From contig CM018697.1 of NCBI GenBank assembly GCA_009363875.1, positions 52,655,484 to 52,719,483 on the forward strand: a stretch of 64,000 nt of DNA, given 5' to 3'. Of the stretch, positions 44,746-57,211 are shown piece after piece. The stretch is from Mikania micrantha (taxonomy: Eukaryota > Streptophyta > Magnoliopsida > Asterales > Asteraceae). Every line of letters starts with the position of its first letter. Position 1 is the stretch's first letter. The position numbers were made by a program, and so were the translations under genes. The notes under the pieces were generated by a model. It was not told where the DNA came from. It did no database searches and worked only from the letters and a program-made list of their open reading frames with translations.

Positions 44746-45396
44746 TAAGAGTAAAACTCAAATCTCAGCTACCTTATTAGTTATGGTAAGTCGGGTGTCG
44801 AACCACGAAGAGTTTATGTGGATGGTGTAATTGTTACTTGATTTGTTACCTAAACTTAACTAAAACGGAAAATGTAAACTTGAATTAAAGAGTTTGTTTG
44901 TTACTTTGAAAATCAATTGCAATTAACTAAAATGGTTTTAAACAATAATAAAAACGGTGATTCCTCAGGGATTTGGATTAAAAGATAGATAATTAACTTA
45001 GTTTTCAATTGGGAATTCACATAGACATGAACACATAGATTCATTGATTGTGACACACAAGGACTATTTGCTTCGATTGTAGAACAATGGAAGATTATCA
45101 CAAGAACATCAATTAAATCTAATCAAACCAAAACACAACTTAATATATCCTAATTACTAGAATTCTCAGGAATTGAAAAGCAATGACTAAGGTTCAAATC
45201 AAATCCAATCGTTTACAATCAACAAATCAAAAAACTAGCAAAAGGCATCGAATGCTTTAGATTGCATGTCCCCAACAAGAATGAAAACTAAATCTAATCA
45301 TCTACTTACAAGAATCCTCCACCCAAAGGAAACCAAGAAGAAATTAGCCTCTCATAACACAGAATCGATCTCCAAAACTTGATTGGATCTTCATAA
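44746..45396. other. Unassigned AT-rich sequence left of E6
   Basis: No supported gene. It holds a GTCGGGTGTCGAACCACG segment (about 44790) of the kind met in dispersed plant repeats, then A/T-rich sequence. E6 is inserted at 45396. Its continuation is at 57212. Confidence 0.4.
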
Positions 45397-46149
45397 TGTG
45401 ACATCCAGAACCAGATCGTCCGGCAAGCCCGTACGATATGTGTACTTTCACATTCTACTGTGTGTAAATACATTATATGAACAGTGTTTGTGATAACAGA
45501 ATTCAAAATACAAGAAACAGTTGTACGTATTTATGTGAAAACTTAAATATTGTAAGTACAACACTCACGATAAACAATAGTTGTAAGTATTTAGGTGAAA
45601 ACCTAAGCACAATTAATACAACGAATCAAGAACGGCAACAGTGTTCAAGTAAATAACAAGAACATGTTGGTTGCGATCTGATATCCATAGATGACAGGAA
45701 TCAGAAGGCCGATAAATCAGTACGAAAACAACGTGAAACACAATTCAAAACAAAACTGCAGTGTTATTTCAGAATAATGAACTGACAGTGTGTTTACGTG
45801 GGTGACGATTAACACAAACATATCTGTGAGTTTAACGTTCTGAAATAATGACTGGAAAGTATAAAACAAGCATCAGAAAGCAAAACCATCGTCGTGTTCG
45901 TCCGGGTGACGATTCGAACGAATAACCACGATGATGACGCGTTCTGACGAGACGAAAACGAAAAACGACACGAACGATAGTAAATTTAAGAAAATATAAT
46001 ATTTTACGTTTTACAATTTTGAAACTCATCAAAATAATCAAAAATAATAACTCATTTTCATTTAATTACGTAAAATACGCGAGTAACGTTCCGGAAATGC
46101 AACGAAGACGCGAACCGAGCAACAAAAACGAACCCGAACTCACTCGAGG

Positions 46150-46208
46150 TATAAATACCTTGAATGAGCTCATCTTCAGCATTTCCTCTCCTCCTCTCTC
46201 TCTCTCTC
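46150..46208 (+). promoter_or_regulatory. E6 core promoter candidate
   Basis: TATAAATA followed about 35 bases later by TTTCCTCTCCTCCTCTCTCT. This segment is inside the part deleted from the 3' LTR. Confidence 0.6.
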
Positions 46209-49031
46209 TAAAACCCTCCAACCGGAGTTTCTCTCTCTAAGAGCTCACCACCTTCAAACCTCCATATCTTGGCCATCTCTCAACCAAATCACTCCATTTT
46301 TGAACCTAAACGAAGCTCTCATTGTTCTCTACACGAAAGTACAACCGATATAGGTTGGAATCCTTCTGAAACGAGGTAATCAGTGAAGGAAGATAGCGAT
46401 TTTAGGGTTTTCACCCTCTTATTCTAACCTTTGGGCCGACCGTTTAGAATCACTTCAAAACCACTAGACTCACACGAAAAACACCTCAAGAGAGTGAGAT
46501 TAATGGCTGCTTTTCGTTGTTCATGAGATCTGCCAAGAGGATGAGGGTGGTGCTAGATTGGGTAGGTCGGCCGAATGGCCCACACAGGCCGGCGAATGAC
46601 TTAGAGCCGAAAGGCATAAGGGACGAATGAGTCATTCGTTCGCCATCTTCATTCGACCTAGAACCATCTCCATTCGTGGATTACCATTCGGTCTACACAC
46701 ACTCCATTCCTTGATGCCCCCATTTGGTGGTCAAGTTTCATTCGGCCTAACCAACACCCTTCGGCCTAAGGGCTAGACCTTCATTCGATCGGCCAACAAT
46801 TTTTCTTTCGGCCGAACTACCTTAGTCGTTTTGGGTACTCATTTAACCCAAATTACTCAGCCTATGTCCTACATTCAGGCCCAGTAACCCTTCGGCCCAC
46901 TTATGCAGCCCACACACACACATTGATTTGGCCCAACTCTACTTGTTCAGCCCATCTGTTAGGCCCAATATAACTTGATTCTGCCCAAGCACATACCATG
47001 GGCCCATGACTACCTAAATTCGGCCCAATTGACCACTCAGCCCATATGGATAAGCTGGTAAACAATTAACTAAATGAAACTTTAAGGACGACTTGTATGG
47101 GATTAGAACATTACTATGTAAACAACTAAGCTAATTTCAAAGAATGTTAAACGGTTAAAGATGCGTTATGAAACAAGTATTTCAAGGGTAACAAGGACGA
47201 TGTACATGACCGTAAACTATAAACCTAATTTTATACTTAGGTTGAAATTGTAAAGTTTATAGTTAACACATTCAACTAACATATTATGACAAATGTTGAA
47301 ATTACAATAAGGTGGTTTGAAGTGAACAAAAGTATTAAAGATCAAGCCTTTAGTTACAAACTAACCCAACATACGGGGCTAAATCAAATTGACTAAGTGA
47401 CAGTATGACCTAGAGTAATACAACAAGGGCCGAATGATGACCGAGACCTACGTGTGTTAGCCAATTTTAAGGCTAACACATACACACACACAAATCACTA
47501 CAACTAATACTTATAAGCTACGAACATTGTGAAACCAACACAGGATCGTGAAATCAACAACAAGTACAATCAAGAGCGCGTGCATTCTCGTTTAAGCTAA
47601 GTCAACCCCAAACAACTACAAGGTGAGTTCATATGCCCCTTTTCTAATCTTAACTGGTTTTAAACCCTCGGGGCTGAGAAACATGCTTGCTTTTATTTAT
47701 TTAAAAGTTTCAGCTTAACATATTGCTTATACTTTGATTTAGATAATATTGTTAAACTTATTATCGCTTCTCATTGTATGCATGCTTGTATGATCATGAT
47801 ATGACAGGAACAACTAGATGAACATGATAATGTTATTTCATAACTCATCAACACAATGGAATAACAAAGTTGTACGATTACATCTCACAACACTTAGTTA
47901 TTCTTACAAGTACGAACATTGAGATAATCACAGTTGAACATGATGACAATGAACAAAACACATGAATGATATCAAGATAACACATCTTCATAACATCATT
48001 CAACAATAGAGTTAACTAAGCGTAATAAGACAAGTGCTTATAACACTTAGCTTACAACTCAACACATATTACAAGAGAACATGGAACAAGAATCATCCAC
48101 CACCTGAGTCGACTAAGTGTAGTAAGACTAGTTCTTGCCACAGCTTAGTGACAACATGGTGATTATATGGAATAACAAGGAATGATAATCATGATAATGT
48201 AACTTCGTGATAACAACATCATTCACACAACAATTAACATAAGGTAATAAGACAAGTTCTTATTTAACCTTGTTAACAACAGCGAGAACATACGACATTG
48301 AGAACAAATAACACTGATAAACACGCAATACAATTGATTACTATTGAACTGTCTGCATTATATCATTTCAATCATGTTCCATGTACTTAAGTTTGATCAC
48401 TGTAAGCCCCTTATAATTCGCTGACCAGTTAATTTGACGTGACTAAACCGACGATAGCATAGTGGTACCATAGGTTTGACAAACCTCTAGCTTGTAGGGC
48501 TAGTATGTTGATCGTATTGATACATTGGCCAGTAACGTATGACCGGTGACAGGGCGACTCAAGTCAGGTTCTGCTAAGCGACACATGGTGATATTAATCT
48601 GCAGTGAAATTGTAATTAATCCAGCGTGATCCTATTGACTAGTAGATTGAGAAATTGATCTTCTCTCATGTCATACTACTGGTAATAGATTTCGTTGAGG
48701 CCTACAGATACACAAGGTGGTAGAGGTAAATCGGATGCATTGTAATCTGATTATGTGAAGATTACAATGGATTCCTTTTAGGCTCTATGCACTATAATTG
48801 AGAACAAATATCAAATGGTTAACTAACACTTTTAATATTTAAAAGTGATTAACAGATAACCCCAAAAGTAATAGAATAATACAAGGATCAGATTAAATTA
48901 ATCTAATTTCCTTAACACATTGAGGGTTTATCAATACTTTGGGTTGATAACTAAAATCCTCTTATTATATTATTCTACATATGGTACAACGGGTGATGAA
49001 CATAGACGGACGGGTGTAATGAAATGGATAT

Positions 49032-49168
49032 CCATAGTTGTATTACAAGTGGCATTAAGTTCTATTAGATATGTGGTGGGATGTTGGCTAGGGCTTGGTT
49101 CCCTTACATATGCCCTATATATAAGCATAGCTAATAGGATGAGATATCACTTGTAAATATAACTATGG
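49032..49168 (+). repeat. Fold-back module M10 (E6 5' LTR)
   Basis: The longest pairing of the set: outer CCATAGTTGTATTACAAGTG against CACTTGTAAATATAACTATGG, inner TCTATTAGATATG against CATAGCTAATAGGA. The apical domain GGTGGGATGTTGGCTAGGGC ... GCCCTATATATAAGC is as in M1. Confidence 0.85.
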
Positions 49169-49682
49169 AGAGACCATTGTGTGACGAGTGAACCAAACAA
49201 CTTACAAACAAGTCTGACATTGTGATTGTGCATGTTAACATTTCAAGGTTTTCAATATTCAAACTTATGAACTCACCAACCTAGTGTTGACTTTGTTTAA
49301 ATGCATGTTTTCTCAGGTGACGAACATTTTTAGTTACCAAATGTCAAGAACATAGCTAGTGGACTTTTAGAAGACCTAGCTACATTTTGTGTGATCATAC
49401 TTTTGGATGGCAAAAAAATGAATCAACTTTTGTGTATCTTGTACAGATACAAGATATAAACTCATTGATTCTTTTGATTAGATTTACTTAGTTAAATTAT
49501 AAGGAAACAATGTAATTTAACTTTGTAATTCTATTTCATTGTCATGTTAGCATTTCTCAGTTATTTATCATGTGCTATGTAAACAATCTGATCATTTTGA
49601 TTATCACAAAGATATCACGCCCCGGGAACCTTCCGCCCGGCGGGAAAGTCGATCCAGCCCGCCGGCTCGGGGTGTGACAGAT

Positions 49683-49700
49683 TGGTATCAAAGCCATGGT
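49683..49700 (+). other. E6 primer-binding site (mutated)
   Basis: TGGTATCAAAGCC has one change from the initiator-tRNA complement TGGTATCAGAGCC. It lies three bases after the LTR. Confidence 0.85.
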
Positions 49701-49854
49701 TATAGAGAAATATAGGTCATGTTACTCAAATGGTTTGGCCTAGACTATAACCAAGGGACCCTCATGTAGAGATCATATTACATAGGATTCTATTTGCATG
49801 AGTTTTCTGCATCTGATCACCGCACTAACCGATTTTCTTTCGGTTATTATCAGA

Positions 49855-51627
49855 ATGCCGCCGAGAAGACCACCACCAGCTTTACTGCCACCACCACCAC
49901 ATGATTCAGCTGCGCATTCTTCAACACCATCACCTACTGACTCACCTACACAACCACCTCCACCTCCTCCTCCGCCACCGCCTGTTCAACAGTTGGATAC
50001 TGCTACTATAGCACTGGCCACTCTGTTGACCAGTCAACTGAGGGATGTAATCCCAGAGATGATGAACAGGATCAAAAGCAATAACAGTAACATCGCCAAC
50101 TCATCTGAAGAAGGCAGCGGTAATACCCGCCATCATCAAGATTACTCCTACAAGAACTTTGTGGGATGCAAGCCACCGAGTTTCAGTGGCAGTGAAGGAG
50201 CCGTCGGATTGATCCAATGGGTCGAGAAGATGGAGACAACTCTGGAGATTAGCAACTGTCCTAAGCAGTATAGGTGAAGTATGCTGCTGGTTCATTCCAC
50301 AAGCGAACGTTTACTTGGTGGAACGCTCAAGTTCAAACAAGAGGCATGGATGAGGCTCTGTCAATGCCTTACGATGACTTCAAAGCTATACTGCGAACAG
50401 AGTTTTGCCCAAGAAATAAACTCAAGAAGGTTGAGACTGAGTTACTCAATCTTGTTACGATTGGTGTTGGGCATCTGGCCTTCACCACAATATTTCACGA
50501 GCTAGCATCATTGGCACCGGATATAGTGCCAACACTGGAAAAGAGAATTGAGCAGTATATCGGGGGATTACCGGCTTGTATGCAAGGTTTTATTCTTGCT
50601 GCTCATCCAACAACCCTGGAAATGGCTGTTACTTTGTCATCAAGAACGACAAATGTGATGGTTACCTCTGGGGCACTCAAGAAGGAAACTGACTCAGCCA
50701 AGGCTGGGAGTTCAAGGAAGCCGGATAAAAGGCCGGCTAAGAAACAGAAGGTGGTCAGAAACTTTGCTGCGACCACCCAAACACCAATGATCAACCAACC
50801 TCCACCACTACAGATCAAAAGGCCCTACACTGGCACTACACCTTTGTTCAACATCTGCCAGTATCATCATGCACCAAACACGCAGTGCAGGCAATGCACA
50901 AACTCTGGGAAATTTGGTCACTGGGCCAACAGTTGCAGGAGCACGGGGGCTCCAAACAGAAACAACAATGCAGCCACTACTGCTGCTGCTGATAACAGGT
51001 CTTGCTACAACTGTGGCGAGCCAGGACACTTTTCTCGGGATTCTCCCAAGAAGAACCAACCAAGGGCTCAAGTAGCACGAGGACGAGCCTTTCAGATTGG
51101 AGCAGCTGCGGCTCGACAAGACCCGAATGTGGTCACGGGTACATTTCTCCTATCTGACTTTTATGCATCCATATTATTTGACACTGGTGCGGATCAGAGT
51201 TTTATCTCATCCTATTTTTCTAGCCATTTTAATCATGTTGAGGAATCATTAGACTCCTTATACTATTGAGACAGCTAACGGCAAACAGATTACAGTTGAC
51301 ACAGTACTTAGGAACTGCCAACTAACACTTGGTGATCACACATTTTCCATCGATTTGATACCGATGGAGCTGGGCAGTTTTGATATCATTGTCGGAATGG
51401 ATTGGCTATCTCTTAACAGAGTTGAGTTCGTCTGTTCCGAAAAGCTATTACGTATTCCAGTAAAGAACGATCAGATCTTGGAAATTCATGGAGATCAAGC
51501 GAAACCCAGTGTCAATATAATATCATGCATGAAGGCTCGCAAGTACCTCAGAAAACAATACATTGCATTTCTAGCTCACGTGGTAGAGAAAGACAAGAAA
51601 GCAATCAAGATTTAAGACGTACCAGTT
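49855..51627 (+). pseudogene. E6 gag and protease (two frameshifts, one stop)
   Basis: Starts M-P-P-R-R-P-P-P-A with Pro-rich runs. The capsid reads F-S-G-S-E-G-A-V-G-L-I-Q-W. One base is lost near 50273, giving TGA; the frame resumes as K-Y-A-A-G-S-F-H-K-R-T-F-T-W-W-N and E-F-C-P-R-N. Two knuckles follow; both are damaged (C-T-N-S-G replaces C-x-x-C-G in the first; the last Cys of the second is Ser, R-D-S-P). The protease D-T-G-A-D-Q-S-F is present. A second one-base loss near 51262 shifts the frame again, and TAA at 51613-51615 replaces a Gln codon before D-V-P-V. The protein cannot be made in full. Confidence 0.9.
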
Positions 51628-54444
51628 ATGAAAGACTATGCGGACGTGTTTCCGGATGACTTACCGGGACTGCCACCCGAGAGATCGGTGCAGTTTCGAA
51701 TTGATTTGATTCCGGGAGCGACTCCTGTAGCTAAGTCTCCTTATAGACATGCACCATCAGAAATGCAGGAGCTGTCCAATCAATTACAAGAGTTACTCGA
51801 CAAGGGATTCATCCGACCGAGCTTTTCCCCGTGGGGAGCTCTGGTCCTCTTTGTTAAGAAGAAGGATGGATCGTTTAGAATGAGCATTGATTACAGAGAG
51901 CTCAATAAACTCACCATCAAGAATCGGTACCCATTACCGAGGATTGATGATTTGTTTGATCAGTTACAGGGAGCTCAATACTTCTCAAAGATAGACCTGC
52001 GTTCAGGTTATCACCAGCTCCGGATTCAAGAGGAAGACATACCAAAGACAACATTTCGTACCCGATACGGTCACTACGAGTTCATGGTGATGCCATTCGG
52101 ACTGACGAACGCACCGGCAGTGTTCATGGATTTAATGAACCGAGTGTGCAAGCCGTACTTAGATCAGTTTGTTATCGTCTTTAATGATGATATACTGATT
52201 TATTCAAAGAACGAGAAAGAACATGAACAGCATCTCAAAACAGTCTTGGAACTTCTGAAAGAAGAACGACTCTATGCCAAATTCTCCAAGTGTGAATTCT
52301 GGCTAAGAGAAGTTCAATTCTTGGGTCACGTGATTAACAGTGATGGTATTCACGTGGATCCTGCCAAGATTGAAGCAATCAAGAACTGGGATGTGCCTAC
52401 AACACCGACTGAGATTAGATCATTCTTGGGATTGGCAGGTTATTACAGGAGATTCATTTCGAATTTCTATAAGATAGCCTTGCCTCTCACCAAACTCACA
52501 CAGAAGAGTGAACCTTTTGTGTGGACCCAAAAACAAGAAGAGGCATTCCAGACATTGAAACAAAGATTGTGCAATGCTCCTATCTTATCACTCCCAAAAG
52601 GCAATGATGACTTTGTGGTGTACTGTGACGCTTCCCATCAGGGACTCGGATGTGTCTTGATGCAACGACACAAAGTCATTGCTTATGCCTCACGACACCT
52701 GAAAGTACACGAGAAGAATTACACAACACACGATCTAGAACTGGGAGCTGTTGTCTTTGCTTTAAAGATTTGGAGACACTACCTATATGGTACCAAATGC
52801 ACTATCTTCACAGATCACAAGAGCCTACAGCACATATTTGATCAGAAGGAGCTTAACATGAGACAAAGACGTTGGGTTGAGCTCCTGAACGATTACGATT
52901 GTGTGATCAAATACCATCCGGGCAAGGCAAATGTTGTTGCAGATGCTTTGAGCCGGAAGGAAAGAGTCAAACCCTTGCACATTCGTGCAATGGGAATGAC
53001 CGTGCAAACAAGTCTGAAAGATTAAATGATACAAGCACAACAAGAAACAGTGGCAAGAGACAATTTGAAACGCGAACTCGATTGTGGAGCCGAGAAACAT
53101 TTTGAGACAAGACAAGATGGAGTTATCTATTATCTGGATCGTGTTTGGATCATGGCAATAGATGAACTTCAAACACTTATACTTGACGAGGCACACAAGA
53201 CACGATACTCTGTTTATCCTGGTGCCGATAAGATGTACCAAGATCTTAGGTCATTTTATTGCTGGCCGGGAATGAAGAAAGATGTTGCCATTTATGTTGG
53301 CAAATGCATCACATGTGCCAAAGTCAAGGCTGAACACCAGAAACCTTCGGGTTTGCTGGAACAACCAGAGATACCACAATGGAAATGGGAAAAAATAGCT
53401 ATGGATTTCATTACCAAGCTACCCCGCACTTCCAGCGGACACGATTCGATTTGGGTCATCATTGACAGATTGACCAAGTCCACACATTTCTTGCCGATCA
53501 GAGAAACTTACAAGATGGAGAAGCTAGCAAGACTCTACGTTGATCAAATAGTAGTACGGCACGGTGTGCCATTGTCTATTATTTCAAACCGGGACAGTCG
53601 ATTTACATCGCGGTTCTCGCAATCATTGCAACAATCCTTAGGGACAAGTGTTAACTTGAGCACCGCTTATCATCCACAAACGGATGGACAGAGTGAGCGA
53701 ACCATTCAAACCCTAGAGGATATGTTGAGGACATGCATCCTAGACTTCGGTTGAAGTTGGGATACACACTTACCACTCATTGAGTTCTCCTACAACAATA
53801 GCTACCACAACAGCATTGGATGTGCTCCGTTTGAAGCACTATATGGTAGAAAGTGTCGGTCTCCAATTTGTTGGACCGAAGTGGGAGACAACAGAATCAC
53901 TGGGCCAGAACTTATTCAGGAGACCGCTGATAAGATTGCTCAGATACAACAACGATTACAAGCAACACGTAGCCGCCAAAAGAGTTACGCAGACAAACGG
54001 CGATAGCCTTTGGAATTCGAAGTGGGTCACCGAGTTATGTTGAAAGCGTCCCCATGGAAAGGCATAGTTCGTTTTGGGGCTAAAGGCAAGTTAGAACCAA
54101 GGTATGTCGGACCGTTTGAGATTACTCAACGCATAGGTCCTGTGGCATACAGACTTAAACTCCCTGATGAACTCAGCGGAGTACACGATGTGTTTCATGT
54201 ATCAAATCTCAAGAGGTGTTTAACTGACGAATCATTGATCATACCGTTGGAAAAGATACAAGTTGATGAGCAATTACATTTCATTGAAGAACCTGTAGAG
54301 ATTATGGAACGTGAAGTCAAGAGACTGAAAAAAAGCCGTATCCCTATTGTAAAGGTTCGATGGAACTCCAAGCGTGGACCAGAATTTACCTGGGAACGCG
54401 AGGACAACATGAAGACAAAGTATCCGCACCTGTTCGAGAATTAG
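51628..54444 (+). pseudogene. E6 RT, RNase H, integrase and chromodomain (three stops)
   Basis: One collinear frame with stops at 53023 (TAA), 53752 (TGA for a Gly codon in F-G-G-N-W) and 54004 (TAG for Lys in R-R-K-P-L). RT has F-N-D-D instead of the usual F-I-D-D, keeping both Asp; F-R-M-S-I-D-Y replaces F-R-M-C-I-D-Y. RNase H (V-V-Y-C-D-A-S) and the integrase zinc region with W-P-G-M-K-K-D are readable. Core residues are M-D-F-I-T, S-N-R-D-S-R-F (first Asp of S-D-R-D changed to Asn) and T-D-G-Q-S-E-R-T. The GPF motif and chromodomain follow, ending W-E-R-E-D-N-M-K-T-K-Y-P-H-L-F and a proper stop at 54442. Confidence 0.92.
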
Positions 54445-54462
54445 AGCCCGACTTTGATGCTT

Positions 54463-54498
54463 AAATTTCGGGACGAAATTTCTTTAACAAGGGGACAC
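54463..54498 (+). other. E6 pre-PPT palindrome and polypurine tract
   Basis: AAATTTCG-GGA-CGAAATTT (54463-54481) and AACAAGGGGACAC before the LTR. Confidence 0.85.
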
Positions 54499-57211
54499 TA
54501 TGACATCCAGTACCAGATCATCCGGCAAGCCCGTACGGTATGTGTATTTTCACATTCTACTGTGTGTAAATACATTATATGAACAATGTTAGTGATAACA
54601 GAATTCAAAATACAAGAAACAGTTGTACGTATTTATGTGAAAACTTAAATATTGTAAGTACAACACTCACGATAAACAATAGTTATAAGTATTTAGGTGA
54701 AAACCTAAGTACAATTAATACAACGAATCAAGAACGGCAACAGTGTTCAAGTAAATAACAAGAACATGTCGGTTGCGGTCTGATATCCGTAGACGACAGG
54801 AATCAGAAGGCCGGTAAATCAGTACGAAAACAATGTAAAAACAGGAAGTTTAGTTGAGTCCGTTAGTGAGGAAACACAATTCAAAACATAACTGCAGTGT
54901 TACTTCAGAATAATGAACTGACAGTGTGTTTGCGTGGGTGACGATTCACACAAACATACGAGGCTAAATCAAATTGACTAAGTGACAGTATGACCTAGAG
55001 TAATAGAACAAGGGCTGAATGATGACCGAGACCTACGTGTGTTAGCCAATTTTAAGGCTAACACATACACGCACACAAATCACTACAACTAATGCTTATA
55101 AGCTACGAACATTGTGAAACCAACACAGGATCGTGAAATCAACAAGTACAATCAAGAGCGCGTGCATTCTCGTTTAAGCTAAGTCAACCCCAAACAAATA
55201 CAAGGTGAGTTTATATGCCCCTTTTCTAATCTTAACTGATTTTAAACCCTCGGGGCTGAGAAACATGCATACTTTTATTTATTCAAAAGTTTCAGCTTAA
55301 CATATTGCTTATACTTTGATTTAGATAATATTATTTAACTTATTATCGCTTCTCATTGTATGCATGCTTGTATGATCATGATATGACAGGAACAACTAGA
55401 TGAATATGATAATGTAATTTCATAACTCCTCAACACAATGGAATAACATAGTTGTACATCACAGATGAACATGATGACAAGAACAAAACACATGAATGAT
55501 ATGAAGATAACACATCTTCATAACATCATTCAACACTAGATTTAACTAAGTGTAATAAGACAAGTGTTTATAACGCTTAGCTTACAACTCAACACATATT
55601 ACAAGAGAACATGGAACAAGAATCATCCACCACCTGAGTCGACTAAGTGTAGTAAGACTAGTTCTTGCCACAGCTTAGTGACAACATGGTGATTATATGG
55701 AATAACAAGGAATGATAATCATGATAATGTAACTTCGTGATAACAACATCATTCACACAACAATTAACATAAGGTAATAAGACAAGTTCTTATTTAACCT
55801 TGTTAACAACAGCGAGAACATACGACATTGAGAACAAATAACACTGATAAACACGCAATACAATTGATTACTATTGAACTGTCTGCATTATATCATTTCA
55901 ATCATGTTCCATGTACTTAAGTTTGATCACTGTAAGCCCCTTATAATTCGCTGACCAGTTAATTTGACGTGACTAAACCGACGATAGCATAGTGGTACCA
56001 TAGGTTTGACAAACCTCTAGCTTGTTGGGCTAGTATGTTGATCGTATTGATACATTCGCCGGTAACGTATGACCGGTGACAGGGCGACTCAAGTCAGGTT
56101 CTGGTAAGCTACACATGGTGATATTAATCTGCAGTGAAATTGTAATTAATCCAGCGGGATCCTATTGTCTAGTAGATTGAGAAATTGATCTTCTCTCATG
56201 TCATACTACTGGTAATAGATTTCGTTGAGGCCTACGGAGACACAAGGTAGTAGAGGTAAATCGGATGCATTGTAATCTGATTATGTGAGGATTACAATGG
56301 ATTCCTTTTAGGCTCTATGCACTATAATTGAGAACAAATATCAAATTGTTAACTAACACTTTTAATATTTAAAAGTGATTAACAGATGACTCCATAAGGA
56401 ATAGAATAATACAAGGATCAGATTAAATTAATCTAATTTCCTTAACACATTGAGGGTTTATCAATACTTTGGGTTGATAACTAAAATCCTCTTATTATAT
56501 TATTCTACATATGATACAACGGGTGATGAACATAGACGGACAGGTGAATTGAAATGGATATCCATAGTTGTATTACAAGTGGCATTAAGTTCTATTAGAT
56601 ATGTGGTAGGATGTTGGCTAGGGCTTGGTTCCCTTACATATGCCCTATATATAAGCATAACTAATAGGATGAGATATCACTTGTAAATATAACTATGGAG
56701 ACACCATTGTGTGACGGGTGAACCAAACAACTTACAAACAACAAGTCTGACATTGTGATTGTGCATGTGAACATTTCAAGGTTTTCAATATTCAAACTTA
56801 TGAACTCACCAACCTAGTGTTGACTTTGTTTAAATGCATGTTTTCTCAGGTGACGAACAGGTTTAGTTACCAAATGTCAAGAACATAGCTAGTGGACTTT
56901 TAGAAGACCTAGCTACATTTTGTGTGATCATACTTTTGGATGGCAAAAAAATGAATCATCTTTTGTATATCTTGTACAGATACAAGATATAAACTCATTG
57001 ATTCTTTTGACTAGATTTACTTAGTTAAATTATGAGGAAATAATGTAATTTAACTTTGTAATTCTATTGCATTGTCATATTTGCATTTCTCAGTTGTTTA
57101 TCATGTGCTATGTAAACAATCTGATCATTTTGATTATCACAAAGATATCACACCCCGAGAACCATCCGCCCTGCGGGAAAATCGATCCAGCCCGCCGGCT
57201 CGAGGTGTGAC
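54499..57211 (+). repeat. E6 3' LTR with a 1.55-kb internal deletion
   Basis: 2713 bp. It follows the 5' LTR to 54958 and then jumps to the sequence at 47374, dropping 45823-47373. AACATA is present at both break ends of the 5' LTR and once at the joint. The lost part includes the second U3 hairpin, TATA box, start region, candidate intron 1 and the CCGAATG cluster. The first U3 hairpin remains (about 54929-54957) with better paired arms than in the 5' LTR. Candidate intron 2 is 55205-56849. Confidence 0.92.
56562..56698 (+). repeat. Fold-back module M11 (E6 3' LTR)
   Basis: Copy of M10 with the same long arms; one apical difference (GGTAGGATGTTGG). Confidence 0.83.

Larger units (their letters stand above)
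45397..49679 (+). repeat. E6 5' LTR
   Basis: 4283 bp. U3 hairpins lie at 45791-45820 and 45896-45922. A TATAAATA box (46150-46157) is followed by a CT-rich start region. Candidate intron 1 is 46376-46527, then a GGCCGAATG / CATTCGG cluster (46560-46860) with many GGCCCA motifs (to 47050). Candidate intron 2 is 47623-49316, containing fold-back M10. Confidence 0.93.
45397..57211 (+). mobile_element. E6: full-length but decayed Tekay-type element
   Basis: LTRs start TGTGACATCC (5') and TATGACATCC (3') and end GGTGTGACA. It has a primer site, gag, pol and polypurine tract. The flanks CATAA (45392-45396) and CATCA (57212-57216) are a target duplication with one change. The 3' LTR has lost 1.55 kb. 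Gag-pol has two frameshifts and four stops. It is a separate subfamily from E1/E4 (different LTR start) and older than E5. Confidence 0.92.

Noticed and set aside
45392..45396. Perfect target duplication for E6
   Set aside because: CATAA against CATCA has one mismatch. It is accepted as an aged duplication, not as perfect.
53780..54043. 87-codon frame overlapping E6 integrase
   Set aside because: Out of frame with the collinear pol homology between the stops at 53752 and 54004; a shadow.
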